Of a stretch of DNA of 64,000 bases, positions 34,500 to 41,869 are shown piece by piece. The notes beneath the pieces are model-generated. The model saw nothing but the letters and a program-made list of their open reading frames with translations. It had not been told where the DNA came from and did not search any database. Origin of the DNA: Pseudoselenomonas ruminantium (GTDB lineage: Bacteria > Bacillota > Negativicutes > Selenomonadales > Selenomonadaceae). The stretch is from positions 1-64,000 of the forward strand of contig SVCA01000013.1 of NCBI GenBank assembly GCA_015058625.1. The letters run 5' to 3'. The position numbers were made by a program, and so were the translations under genes. How positions within the stretch are numbered: the stretch's first letter is position 1; each line of letters starts with the position of its first letter.

Positions 34500-35135
34500 A
34501 TGGAACGAATCGAGGCGGGCGGCGTGGTGGTCTGGGTGGTGAACGATGCCACAATCAAGGGGAGTGAAACCGGGACTTCCTTCCGGCAGGCTCTCCGCTT
34601 CAAGGAGATTGGATTCCTCCTGCATGACACGATGGTGTATCTCAAGGACTCCTGCCCTTATCCTGAAACCACTCGCTACTATCCGCCCTTCGAGTATATG
34701 TTCCTCTTGGTGAAGGGCAAGCGCATCGGGACTGTACATCTCATTGCCGACAAGCCCAACAAGACCGGTGGTGACAGAATCACAGGGACGGAGCGGAAAG
34801 CCGATGGGACTGTGAAATATATGTCGGCGGTGGAGAAAAACACAGGTCGCAAGGTCAAGCCCTTCGGAGTCCGCACCAACGTCTGGCATTACGGCATGGG
34901 CTTTATGAAATCGACCACCGACAGGATTGCCTACAAGCACACTGCCATCTTCCCGGAGAAACTCGCCCATGACCACATCATCTCTTGGAGCAATCCGGGG
35001 GATGTAGTTCTCGACCCCTTCATGGGGAGTGGGGCGGTGGCGAAGATGGCTCGGCTTGCCGGACGGGATTACATCGGCTTTGAAATATTGCCGGAATACT
35101 GCGCCATAGCGAAAGAACGGCTCAAATATACATAA
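34500..35135 (+). pseudogene. Truncated phage DNA methyltransferase
   Basis: From about residue 5 it reads AGGVVVWVVNDATIKGSETG and runs to the AdoMet motif VVLDPFMGSGAVAKMARLAGRDYIGFE, as in phage N4/N6 DNA methylases with motif order IV then I. The N-terminal catalytic motif (T/S-PPY) and about 60 residues are missing. A better ribosome site (GGGGAGG, 34477-34483) serves another frame at ATG 34490 (MAKDGTNRGG), which looks like the start of a phage small-terminase protein but stops after 25 codons. A deletion therefore seems to have joined a terminase start to the methylase body. Confidence 0.7.
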
Positions 35136-35167
35136 AGCGAGAACCATTAGCGGCTCTCGCTTTTTTA
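35135..35167 (+). terminator. Intrinsic terminator
   Basis: The stem AAAGCGAGA / TCTCGCTTT encloses CCATTAGCGGC-type loop bases and is followed by T, directly at the end of the methylase remnant. Confidence 0.8.
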
Positions 35168-35173
35168 GCTGTG

Positions 35174-35332
35174 TCACCATGACGGTTGTTGTAGTGATAT
35201 TTTCGTGAATCGTTTTTGCGTCAGCATTTTATCAATGTGGCAGTTGACAGCGTTTAGTGTCACTCCAAACTCGCAACCTTCCTGCAAGATAAGAAGTACA
35301 CGAACTCCGGCAGATGTTATGTAATAAAGCAT
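35174..35332 (-). other. Small ORF at the right island border
   Basis: This 52-codon frame begins MLYYITSAGVRVLLILQEGCEF and contains HIDKMLTQKRFTKISLQQPSW. It starts exactly at the island edge, so it may be the truncated end of a larger gene. The pattern hints at a small winged-helix or helix-turn-helix piece. No family is recognised. Confidence 0.3.
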
Positions 35333-35338
35333 AGGCAG

Positions 35339-36166
35339 TTGTTCAGTCACTCGATTCATGGCGTGGAGAAAAAGCAGTTCCCCTATATGCTGACGGTTAC
35401 GAATATGCTGCTGCATGATATTGACGAGCCGGACATTCTGCATGGCAACAGCCTGACGCGCAAGGTGCTGGACTATACGGACGAGGACAAGTTTGACAAG
35501 ATATTGATGAACCCGCCCTACGGCGGCACGGAAAAAGCCGATATTCAGCGCAATTTCCCCGCCGATTTGGCGGATTCGGAAACCGCCGACCTTTTTATGA
35601 GCGTCATCATGTACCGCTTGCGGCAAAATGGACGGGCGGCGGTTGTATTGCCGGATGGTTTCCTCTTTGGCACGGACAATACCAAGACCGCCATCAAAAA
35701 GAAGTTGTTGGAAGAATTCAACCTGCATACCGTTATCCGCCTGCCGGGCAGTGTCTTTGCCCCCTATACCGGCATCACCACCAATCTGCTGTTCTTTGAC
35801 AACACGGAGCCGACAGCGGAAACGTGGTTCTATCGTCTGGATATGCCGGAAGGCTACAAGCATTTTTCCAAGACCAAGCCCATGAAGCTCGAACATTTCC
35901 AGCCGGTTATGGACTGGTGGCAGAACCGTACGGAGATAGAAGCAGACGGCTGGCCCAAGGCAAAATGCTATACTGTCGCAGAAATCAGGGAAGGCGGCTA
36001 TAATCTCGACCTTTGCGGCTTTCCCCATGAGGAAGAAGAAATCCTCGACCCTATGGACTTGATTAAGAATTATCAGGAGCACCGCCGGGAACTCAATGCG
36101 GAGATTGATAAGGTATTAGAGGAGATAACTGCCAGACTGAATGAGATTGAGGCGAAGTTGACATAA
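35339..36166 (+). pseudogene. hsdM: HsdM C-terminal remnant (type I R-M)
   Basis: This frame of about 275 codons starts at the island border and contains the second half of the HsdM whose first half is at 14100-14627. Motif IV LMNPPYGGTEKAD is intact, then RAAVVLPDGFLFGTDN, LPGSVFAPYTGITTNLLFFD, and a normal C-terminus rich in Glu (ELNAEIDKVLEEITARLNEIEAKL). It lacks a real start codon (TTG at the border) and the AdoMet motif I. It can no longer make a working enzyme unless joined to the other half. Confidence 0.85.
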
Positions 36167-36186
36167 AACTCAAAAGAGAGTACAAT
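36158..36186 (+). promoter_or_regulatory. Strong promoter of a short antisense RNA
   Basis: TTGACA (36158-36163), a 17-bp spacer and TACAAT (36181-36186) form a near-consensus promoter at the very end of the hsdM remnant. Transcription would begin near 36193 and end at the hairpin at 36231-36267. Confidence 0.75.
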
Positions 36187-36192
36187 GACAAT

Positions 36193-36270
36193 AGCTAAAG
36201 AAACGTATGGATTCATGTTTTAGCCCAAAGAAAATCCCCATCAGCGTGATGAACTGATGGGGATTTTTGT
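36193..36270 (+). ncRNA. Candidate antitoxin antisense RNA (RNA II type)
   Basis: A transcript of about 75-80 nt is predicted between the promoter above and a perfect 14-bp terminator stem (AAAATCCCCATCAG, 36231-36244, with 36254-36267). It contains the repeat AAACGTATGGATTCAT (36201-36216). A near copy lies at 36401-36416, exactly over the start codon of the minus-strand toxin gene. The RNA can therefore pair with the toxin mRNA both at the shared terminator and at the start codon. This is the known architecture of the Fst/par RNA II. Confidence 0.65.
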
Positions 36271-36326
36271 TAGGATGATGAGTCCCAACGAGGATTCCTA
36301 GGTTAGATTGCCACCGCGTCAGTGGT

Positions 36327-36416
36327 CTACTGACCTAACCATTGCATAATCAGCGAACCGAGAATACTGCCAAGAATGCTGATCAGCAAATCGACCATAA
36401 AAACGTATAGATTCAT
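36327..36416 (-). CDS. Candidate Fst-like type I toxin, 29-residue membrane peptide
   Basis: The peptide of 29 residues is MNLYVFMVDLLISILGSILG followed by SLIMQWLGQ: one transmembrane helix with a short polar end, like Fst/Ldr-type toxins that damage the inner membrane. AAGGAGG precedes ATG 36416. The mRNA starts near 36467 and runs about 235 nt to the hairpin shared with the convergent RNA. The start-codon region repeats in the antisense RNA. It sits between hsdM and hsdS remnants, where a toxin could punish loss of the locus. The toxin role is inferred from architecture; no homology search was possible. Confidence 0.6.
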   Translation of the reverse strand: MNLYVFMVDLLISILGSILGSLIMQWLGQ

Positions 36417-36473
36417 AATATTAGCCTCCTTCCCTTGCCGGATTGGCTTGATGAAGGCCGTGACAACACATGA

Positions 36474-36502
36474 ATTATAGCACAAGCAAGGAAAGGACAC
36501 AA
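36474..36502 (-). promoter_or_regulatory. Promoter of the candidate toxin
   Basis: Minus strand TTGTGT (36497-36502), a 17-bp spacer and a perfect TATAAT (36474-36479), about 58 bp before the toxin start codon. Confidence 0.65.
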
Positions 36503-36505
36503 TAA

Positions 36506-36853
36506 ATGATGACCCCACAACAGTTGAAGAACAGTATTCTAAAGCGGGCAATGGAAGGACGGTTGGTGCCGCAGAGGGCGGAGGAGGGAACTGCCAAGGA
36601 ACTGCTCAGAAAGATGCAGGCGGAACAGGCGCAGCTGTTGGCGGCTAAGAAAATAAGGAAATATGTCCATAACTGTATATGCGGCCCACTAGGACAAAAT
36701 ATCATAAATGCAAAAGCGGTGGGTGCCAGAGCTGGATTTAGCGCGCAGAAATGTAAGGAAATGCTTATCCCCCTCCCGCCCCTTGCCGAACAGCACCGCA
36801 TAGCCGCCAAGCTTGAAGAACTCCTGCCGCTATGCGAGCAGTTGCAAAAATAA
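36506..36853 (+). pseudogene. hsdS: HsdS remnant with target-recognition domain deleted
   Basis: The start MTPQQLKNSILKRAMEGRLV and a first coiled-coil segment match normal HsdS. The frame then jumps to a late segment (GARAGFSAQKCKEMLIPLPP, then LAEQHRIAAKLEELLPLCEQ), the conserved end of a recognition domain. Most of the first target-recognition domain is missing. The ribosome site GGAAAGGA precedes ATG 36506. It belongs with the split hsdM remnant. A second copy of its last 67 bases lies at 37072-37138. Confidence 0.8.
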
Positions 36854-36859
36854 TTTCCG
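36793..36859 (+). repeat. 67-bp direct repeat, copy 1 (end of hsdS remnant)
   Basis: This matches copy 2 (37072-37138) at 64 of 67 positions. It encodes the conserved coiled coil of HsdS (HRIAAKLEELLPLCEQLQK). Repeats of this region are where hsdS genes recombine in phase-variable systems. Confidence 0.85.
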
Positions 36860-36950
36860 TAGAATATTGAATGATTATGGGGAATGTGATAAACTTTACT
36901 TACAATGATATGGTGACTACAGATTGAAGGACATGCTGTAGCACAGCAGA

Positions 36951-36983
36951 AAGCCCCGTTGAGCTGGTAACTCAATGGGGCTT
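36951..36983. terminator. Hairpin between the two hsdS repeats
   Basis: AAGCCCCGTTGAG (36951-36963) pairs with CTCAATGGGGCTT (36971-36983) around a 7-nt loop. A TACAATGA similar to the antisense RNA promoter start is at 36901. This might be the remnant of a second small-RNA or toxin locus. No toxin-like peptide was found beside it. Confidence 0.4.
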
Positions 36984-37071
36984 CTGTGTTGCTTGGTAAG
37001 GGCAACGGGGTTACGATTTGTCGCGACATCTGTATTATAACATTATATGGTAAAGATTCTATGAGTTTTGT

Positions 37072-37138
37072 GCACCGTATAGCCGCTAAGCTCGAAGAAC
37101 TCCTGCCGCTATGCGAGCAGTTGCAAAAATAATTTCCG
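37072..37138 (+). pseudogene. Second hsdS end fragment (67-bp repeat, copy 2)
   Basis: This is a duplicate of the end of the hsdS remnant, with the same in-frame stop. It codes RIAAKLEELLPLCEQLQK after a short unrelated lead. It is a leftover of a second hsdS or of recombination between hsdS copies. The next intact operon begins about 100 bp later. Confidence 0.8.
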
Positions 37139-37185
37139 CAATATGATACTGTGATTAATAATTATTCTTGATTTTACTAAATATA

Positions 37186-37215
37186 TTGACAATTTAATAA
37201 TTGATTGCCTATAAT
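37186..37215 (+). promoter_or_regulatory. Promoter of the HMA2/P1B-ATPase operon
   Basis: TTGACA (37186-37191), an 18-bp spacer and TATAAT (37210-37215) are both perfect hexamers, in AT-rich DNA upstream of the small ORF and the operon. Confidence 0.75.
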
Positions 37216-37239
37216 AGTAATTGGTAAAGGGTATTTTCA

Positions 37240-37422
37240 TTGACAAAAGTCCTTGATTTTGCTAAGATTAGGGATGAAATTGATAATATTTCTACGTTAT
37301 CGATTTTGTTCTCCAATGGCAGAATGGGGAAGCGGATACCCAATAAAGAAATAAGCGGGGTTAGCCCTGTTTATATGTTGTTTTATGTTAAGGAGGATGG
37401 ATTCGATGTTCCAGAAAACTGA
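37240..37422 (+). CDS. Small ORF in the operon leader
   Basis: This 60-codon frame starts with TTG behind AAAGGG and begins MTKVLDFAKIRDEIDNIS. It overlaps the next gene by 17 bases and carries that gene's AAGGAGG inside its end. It could be a leader peptide whose translation couples to the operon, or a short orphan. No family is recognised, and the start is uncertain. Confidence 0.4.
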   Translation: MTKVLDFAKIRDEIDNISTLSILFSNGRMGKRIPNKEISGVSPVYMLFYVKEDGFDVPEN

Positions 37423-37615
37423 TTTTTGGATTGGTCTGGCTGTAGGTGCTGTTGCCGGTATCTTTGGTTATCGTTTCATGCAGGAGCGTGAAGCACAGAT
37501 GGCTGCTATGCAGGCTGCTGCTCCGACTGCTGAACTTCCGGTTGCTGAACTGCAGCGCCAGAAGGAAGAGCTCGAAGATTTAATCGCAGCTCAGGAAGCT
37601 AAAAAGGCTAAATAA
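37406..37615 (+). CDS. Small membrane-anchored protein of the HMA2 operon
   Basis: This 69-residue protein has one N-terminal transmembrane segment (FWIGLAVGAVAGIFGYRFM), then a hydrophilic helix rich in Ala, Glu and Lys that ends in QEAKKAK. The helix is a likely coiled coil. ATG 37406 is nine bases after AAGGAGG. It resembles the small YtxH-like membrane proteins often placed before HMA2 and P-type ATPase genes. Function unknown; possibly an assembly or anchor subunit. Confidence 0.65.
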   Translation: MFQKTDFWIGLAVGAVAGIFGYRFMQEREAQMAAMQAAAPTAELPVAELQRQKEELEDLIAAQEAKKAK

Positions 37616-37700
37616 GTTATAAATCGTTTTTGACGAGAAAGGAGACTGCCGCTCTTGACGTTTGCGGCAGTCTTTTCTTGTCAACAGGGAGGAAATCGTT

Positions 37701-38000
37701 TTGAGTTTGCTGGGAAACATCCAAATCCCCACCAATAAGCTGGATTTATTTATCCGTTCTGTGGATATCTCGTCCTATCTGCCCGGACGGGTGCGCCTGT
37801 ACAGCAATAATCTCATTGGCAATGCGGGACTGGCCGCGGAAGTCGAAAGCCAGCTGCTGGCGTTTGGCGAGATTGACAGCGTGCAGACCAATACCACATC
37901 GGGTTCCATATTAATCCTTTATGAGCCGGAAAGACTTCGCCGCAACGCAGAACTGCGCAAGGTGGAAGAGTATATTATGACGCATGCGAGGAGGAAGTAA
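37701..38000 (+). CDS. HMA2-domain protein 1
   Basis: This 99-residue protein has a ferredoxin-like HMA2 domain, without the CxxC of classic heavy-metal domains. SSYLPGRVRLYSNNL and VQTNTTSGSILILYEPERL are the hallmark first strand and last strand. It probably starts with TTG 37701 after AGGGAGG. It lies 3 bases before the next HMA2 gene and is likely a partner or regulator of the ATPase encoded downstream. Confidence 0.8.
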   Translation: MSLLGNIQIPTNKLDLFIRSVDISSYLPGRVRLYSNNLIGNAGLAAEVESQLLAFGEIDSVQTNTTSGSILILYEPERLRRNAELRKVEEYIMTHARRK

Positions 38001-38003
38001 CGA

Positions 38004-38657
38004 ATGTCTTATGTATCAGGTTTTATGATGGGGGCGGCTATTGGCAAGAGCATTCGCCAGATGGTAGCAGGTGGCGGTGCGCCTAAGAGGGGCGGCGCTG
38101 TCATGCCTTTGCGCAAGGTAAAGCGCACGATAGCAGCAGTCTGCAACGCACCGTCCTTTAAGCTGGTGTCGAGTCTGCCCGGACGCCGCCGTTACCGTGC
38201 AAGCAAGCTTTCGCCGGAGCTGGCAAAACTGCTCGAAGAGCAGCTCGTTAAGCTCAATTATGTGAAAAGTGTACAGGCCAATCCCGTCAGCGGCAGCATC
38301 CTGCTGGTGTTCGATGAAGCCTATGAGGCTGATGTCGAGCAGCTGGCGCAGTGGCTGGAACGTAAGTTCTTCGGCGGTGTGGCCGCTAAAATCAGCCAAG
38401 GCTTTGGCAAGATGGCGGCTATGGCAAGCAGTGAAGCCCATGCAGGCAGCATCACGCGCAGCATTCGCAATACGGCGCGGGCATTCAGCCAGTGGATTAA
38501 GGACCATACCTGTGGCTGGTTCGATATGAGCTCGTTGGCTTCGCTGTTGTTCCTGCTTCGCGGCCTGAGAAAAATGATGCTTACGAAGCAGTATCCTTCC
38601 GGCTCACAGATGCTCTGGTGGGCGGTTACGTTGATGAGAGGATGGCGCACCGTATGA
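38004..38657 (+). CDS. HMA2-domain membrane protein 2
   Basis: This 217-residue protein has a short hydrophobic N-terminus, an HMA2 domain (KLVSSLPGRRRYRASKL, then VQANPVSGSILLVFDE, about residues 50-110), a basic amphipathic region, and a C-terminal membrane segment near 180-195 (SSLASLLFLLRGL). The R-R-R in the PGRRRYR motif differs from its paralogues. Its TGA overlaps the ATPase ATG (ATGA, 38654-38657), so the two are translationally coupled and probably form one complex. Confidence 0.8.
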   Translation: MSYVSGFMMGAAIGKSIRQMVAGGGAPKRGGAVMPLRKVKRTIAAVCNAPSFKLVSSLPGRRRYRASKLSPELAKLLEEQLVKLNYVKSVQANPVSGSILLVFDEAYEADVEQLAQWLERKFFGGVAAKISQGFGKMAAMASSEAHAGSITRSIRNTARAFSQWIKDHTCGWFDMSSLASLLFLLRGLRKMMLTKQYPSGSQMLWWAVTLMRGWRTV

Positions 38658-40768
38658 TGTACGGAAATTGTTTCTTTCACTTGCAGGCGGCACTAAAGCG
38701 TGAAGAACGGGCAAAGCTCGCCGCCAAAATCCGCCGCAACCGCAATATCATCGCGGTGACGGTGGATGAACGCAAGGTGCATATCTGGTATAAACGCCAG
38801 ATGACGGCTTATCAGCTGCAAGAGATTCAAAAGATGCTGATTGAAACCGTAAAACGCCTGCAGGAAGCGGCCATTACGCCCTCTGAGCGGCTCGCCGAAT
38901 ACCGCCGCGATGCGGTGATTTCCCTGGCTGGTTTTGCAGCGATGGAAGTCTTGAAGCGCACCTCACCGCAGCTTTTTGTGGGCAGTAAGATTTTGCGCAG
39001 TCTTCTGGTGCTCGGCATTGCCCGGAAGTTTATCCAAAACGGCGTGAGCGGTGTAGTCCGCGACCATCAGCCCAATGCCGATACACTGACGGCTACGGCG
39101 GTAATTGCCTCCGTGCTGGCGGGCAAGCCCGAATCCAGTCTGACGCTGTTGGCACTCTCCAACGGTGCAGAAATGCTCACAAGCTATGCGGCTGAAAAGG
39201 CCCGCACGCATATCTCTGGCCTGCTTTCCCTTGACCAGCGTTATGTATGGCTGGTGGAAGGTGAGGTCGAGCGTAAAGTTCCCGTGGAACAGGTCAAGGT
39301 CGGCGATACCATCGCGGCTCATACCGGGGAAAAAATCGTCGTGGATGGCCGGGTAATCAGCGGTGATGCGGCGGTCAATCAGGCCTCCATCACCGGGGAG
39401 TCCAACCCTGCGATGAAGCACACGGATTCGCCGGTCTATGCCGGCAGTGTGGTTGAGGCCGGTGAACTGGTCATCAAAGTCGAAAAGGTCGGCAAGGACA
39501 CGTCGCTTGCCCATATCGTGCATCTGGTGGAAGAAGCCCAGAACCGCAAGGCACCCGTGCAGAACTTTGCCGATAAGATGGCCAACTTCCTCGTGCCGGT
39601 TTCCTTTATCGGGGCGGGAATCGTCTACGGTGCTACCCGCGACTGGCAGCGCGTGCTGAATCTTTTGTTTATTGACTTTTCCTGCGGGCTCAAGCTGTCC
39701 ACGGCTACGGCGATGTCAGCGGCTATCGGTGCGGCGGCCAAGCGCGGTATTCTCGTCAAGGGCGGCAACTACATCGAAGCGTTGGCAGAAACCGATACGG
39801 TGGTGCTCGATAAGACAGGGACGCTGACGGTTGGCATTCCGCAGATTGCCTTTATCAAAACCGCTAAGGGCGTAGAAGAAAAGGAAATGATTCTTCTGGC
39901 ATCTTCTGCCGAACAGCATTCTGTTCATCCGCTGGCAGTAGCCATTCAGAAATACGTGGAGGCGCAGGAATGGACTTCGCCTCAGCATATATCCTCCAAG
40001 ACCATTGTAGCCCGCGGCATGCAGGCAAAAGTGCCGGATTTCGAGGGCTATAAGGGCGGCCTGATTCGTGTAGGCAGTCTGAAATTCCTGCGGGAAAATG
40101 GCATCGAAGATACGGAAGGTCTGGCTGATGGTCTGGCCTTCAAGAACCTTCTCTATGTGGCCCGTGATAAGGAATTGATTGGGGTTATCGGCATTGAGGA
40201 CCCCATCCGTCCCAAGATGAAAAAGACGCTGAATCAGATGCGCCGTCATGGTGTGGATGAAATCGTCATGCTCACGGGGGACAGCAAGGCGGTAGCCGCC
40301 GAAGTGGCCCACAACATGGACATTGACTCCTACCATGCCGAAATCCTGCCGGAGGACAAGAGCCATTATGTTAACAAGCTCAAACAGCGCGGCACGGTCA
40401 TGATGGTCGGCGATGGCATCAATGATGCGCCGGCACTGGCCTTCTCCGATGTGGGCGTGTCCTTAGGCGGACGGCAGACGGACATCGCCGCCGAATCCTC
40501 GGCAGTAACCATTCACTCCGAAGACCCGGAACGCCTGATTGAAACCTTGCAGCTCGGCCGCCGTACCATGGATTTGGTGCATCAGAATTTCATGGCAACG
40601 ATTCTCGTCAATTCTTCGGCGATGCTCTTGGGGGCTTTGGGCAAGATAAGTCCGCTGTGGGCGGCGGTGATTCACAATACCGCAACCCTTGCGGTTGTAC
40701 TTAACAGCTGTCGTATCTTAAACAGCGGCAGGCAGGGCTTCTTTGCCCGCAACCGCCGGGCAGCGTAA
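38654..40768 (+). CDS. P1B-type ATPase with atypical metal motif
   Basis: This 704-residue P-type ATPase has the phosphorylation site DKTGTLT (Asp about 386), the TGES actuator loop, the TGD nucleotide site and GDGINDAPAL. In classic heavy-metal pumps the transmembrane motif is CPC. Here the segment is FIDFSCGLKLSTATA: Ser343-Cys344-Gly345 with a nearby Lys347. The N-terminus has an HMA2-like domain without CxxC. This defines an unusual group. The transported ion is not predictable from the motif. It is the central gene of an operon with three other HMA2 proteins. Confidence 0.88.
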   Translation: MMYGNCFFHLQAALKREERAKLAAKIRRNRNIIAVTVDERKVHIWYKRQMTAYQLQEIQKMLIETVKRLQEAAITPSERLAEYRRDAVISLAGFAAMEVLKRTSPQLFVGSKILRSLLVLGIARKFIQNGVSGVVRDHQPNADTLTATAVIASVLAGKPESSLTLLALSNGAEMLTSYAAEKARTHISGLLSLDQRYVWLVEGEVERKVPVEQVKVGDTIAAHTGEKIVVDGRVISGDAAVNQASITGESNPAMKHTDSPVYAGSVVEAGELVIKVEKVGKDTSLAHIVHLVEEAQNRKAPVQNFADKMANFLVPVSFIGAGIVYGATRDWQRVLNLLFIDFSCGLKLSTATAMSAAIGAAAKRGILVKGGNYIEALAETDTVVLDKTGTLTVGIPQIAFIKTAKGVEEKEMILLASSAEQHSVHPLAVAIQKYVEAQEWTSPQHISSKTIVARGMQAKVPDFEGYKGGLIRVGSLKFLRENGIEDTEGLADGLAFKNLLYVARDKELIGVIGIEDPIRPKMKKTLNQMRRHGVDEIVMLTGDSKAVAAEVAHNMDIDSYHAEILPEDKSHYVNKLKQRGTVMMVGDGINDAPALAFSDVGVSLGGRQTDIAAESSAVTIHSEDPERLIETLQLGRRTMDLVHQNFMATILVNSSAMLLGALGKISPLWAAVIHNTATLAVVLNSCRILNSGRQGFFARNRRAA

Positions 40769-40788
40769 CGCTGGAAAAGAGGGATATT

Positions 40789-41277
40789 ATGCAGTGTGAT
40801 TGGAAGAATTTACCTTTAGGCCTGCCCTTGACGGTGGCTTCGTTGGGCACTATTGCCACGCTGAAAGCGGGGAAAAATCTCCATGTCGGCTTTGGCATTG
40901 CCTGGGCGGCACTGACCTTTTTCCATGGCTGGCAGCATCATAAAAAGATGCGGGCGGATGCCTGCAGATTGTTTGGCTGCAAGTCCAAGGGTGAGGAAAA
41001 ATCTGTTGAGCCATTCAGGGAACTGCTGGACAGTTTTCAGGTGGATGCCTATGTTCCCGGCAGGGTGCGGTTGCGCAGCAGTCTGCTGGCGGCTAATCCG
41101 CAGTGGCAGCAGACTTTGGAGGAATACATCAAATCCTTTACGGGCGTAAAATCTGCCACGATAAATCCGCTGACCGGTTCCCTGCTTATCACCTATGATA
41201 TAGCACAGCTTCGACAAAAGCCGAAACTTGCCGTACTGGAAGATAAGATTGCAGAGCTGGCGGCAGCACGGCTGTAA
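40789..41277 (+). CDS. HMA2-domain membrane protein 3
   Basis: This 162-residue protein has an N-terminal pair of transmembrane segments (PLTVASLGTIATLKAG, then FGIAWAALTFFHGW) with a His-rich end (HGWQHHKKMRADAC) and a C-terminal HMA2 domain (DAYVPGRVRLRSSLL, then ATINPLTGSLLITYD). ATG 40789 follows a purine-rich AAAAGAGGG. It closes the ATPase operon. The histidines and Cys residues after the second helix could bind metal, which is inference. Confidence 0.8.
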   Translation: MQCDWKNLPLGLPLTVASLGTIATLKAGKNLHVGFGIAWAALTFFHGWQHHKKMRADACRLFGCKSKGEEKSVEPFRELLDSFQVDAYVPGRVRLRSSLLAANPQWQQTLEEYIKSFTGVKSATINPLTGSLLITYDIAQLRQKPKLAVLEDKIAELAAARL

Positions 41278-41288
41278 CCCGAATGACA

Positions 41289-41337
41289 TAAAGCAAGCCC
41301 TCTGGCAGATGGGAATGTGCCAGGGGGCTTGCTTTAT
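41289..41337. terminator. Bidirectional terminator
   Basis: AAAGCAAGCCC-TCTGGCA pairs with TGCCAG-GGGGCTTGCTTT around a short loop. It serves the HMA2 operon (+) and the convergent PTS IIA gene (-). Confidence 0.9.
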
Positions 41338-41343
41338 ATCATT

Positions 41344-41673
41344 TTATTTTAATTTTGCTTCCAACTGTTCAATGCGTTTATGGGCTGCGATAAATTCCTG
41401 GGCAATGATTTTGAAGGCCTCGGCGCTCATGAGCTGGTCCTCGGCATGGAGAATCAGCAGGGTGACGCTGTTGCCCTCATCGTTGGCTTCACGGGTTAAA
41501 AGCCCCGTATGGGCATCATGGCCTTCCACGAAGCTTTCGTCGCCCTTGGCGATGAGCTTTTCCGCCCGGTCATAGTCACCGGCTTTGGCGGCTTGAATGG
41601 CTTCGATATAGGAGCTGCGGGCGGCCCCCACACCGGAAATAATCTTAAACGCAATCAGTTCTAAATCTTCCAC
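41344..41673 (-). CDS. PTS lactose/cellobiose-family IIA protein (orphan copy)
   Basis: This 109-residue helical IIA component carries a phosphoryl group from HPr to IIB. The active-site region is FVEGHDAHTGLL and LLILHAEDQLMSAEAF, and the His in LHAEDQL is the phosphorylated one in the family. It is a close paralogue of the IIA at 44687, sharing long stretches such as ARSSYIEAIQ. It stands alone, transcribed away from the RpiR regulator. It may feed another IIB/IIC or be a duplicate. Confidence 0.9.
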   Translation of the reverse strand: MEDLELIAFKIISGVGAARSSYIEAIQAAKAGDYDRAEKLIAKGDESFVEGHDAHTGLLTREANDEGNSVTLLILHAEDQLMSAEAFKIIAQEFIAAHKRIEQLEAKLK

Positions 41674-41869
41674 AGATAAAAACCACCTTTCCTCTTGTTG
41701 GCGATGACGGCATTTTTGCTATCATCCTCTATACATTATTAGCGTTTGACTGAGAAAATCCTGCCTGTATACATTCCTGGACGGTAGAAATTCTATAGAA
41801 AAATCAATTTGATAGCGTTATAATAAATTTTGTGTTCAAGGTGTTCAGTAAGCAGACTAAGGAGGCCCC

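Larger units (their letters stand above)
14614..35341. mobile_element. About 20.7 kb island inserted in a type I hsdM gene
   Basis: The two halves of one hsdM flank this segment. The nine bases AGGCAGTTG occur at both borders, 14614-14622 and 35333-35341, exactly where HsdM homology breaks off. Contents are a second type I R-M operon, a decayed prophage replication module and a RelB/RelE pair. No integrase or intact transposase was recognised, so the mobilisation mechanism is unknown. Rejoining at the 9-bp repeats would not restore the hsdM frame, so a deletion also happened. The borders are inferred from gene breakpoints. Confidence 0.6.

Noticed and set aside
35174..36082. A 302-codon minus-strand frame over the hsdM remnant
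   Set aside because: Most of it mirrors the HsdM coding sequence; only the 52-codon end beyond the island border was kept as a doubtful small ORF.
36930..37020. A second toxin-antitoxin locus at the hairpin between the hsdS repeats
   Set aside because: There is a hairpin and a TACAATGA, but no hydrophobic peptide with a ribosome site on either strand and no good -35 box.
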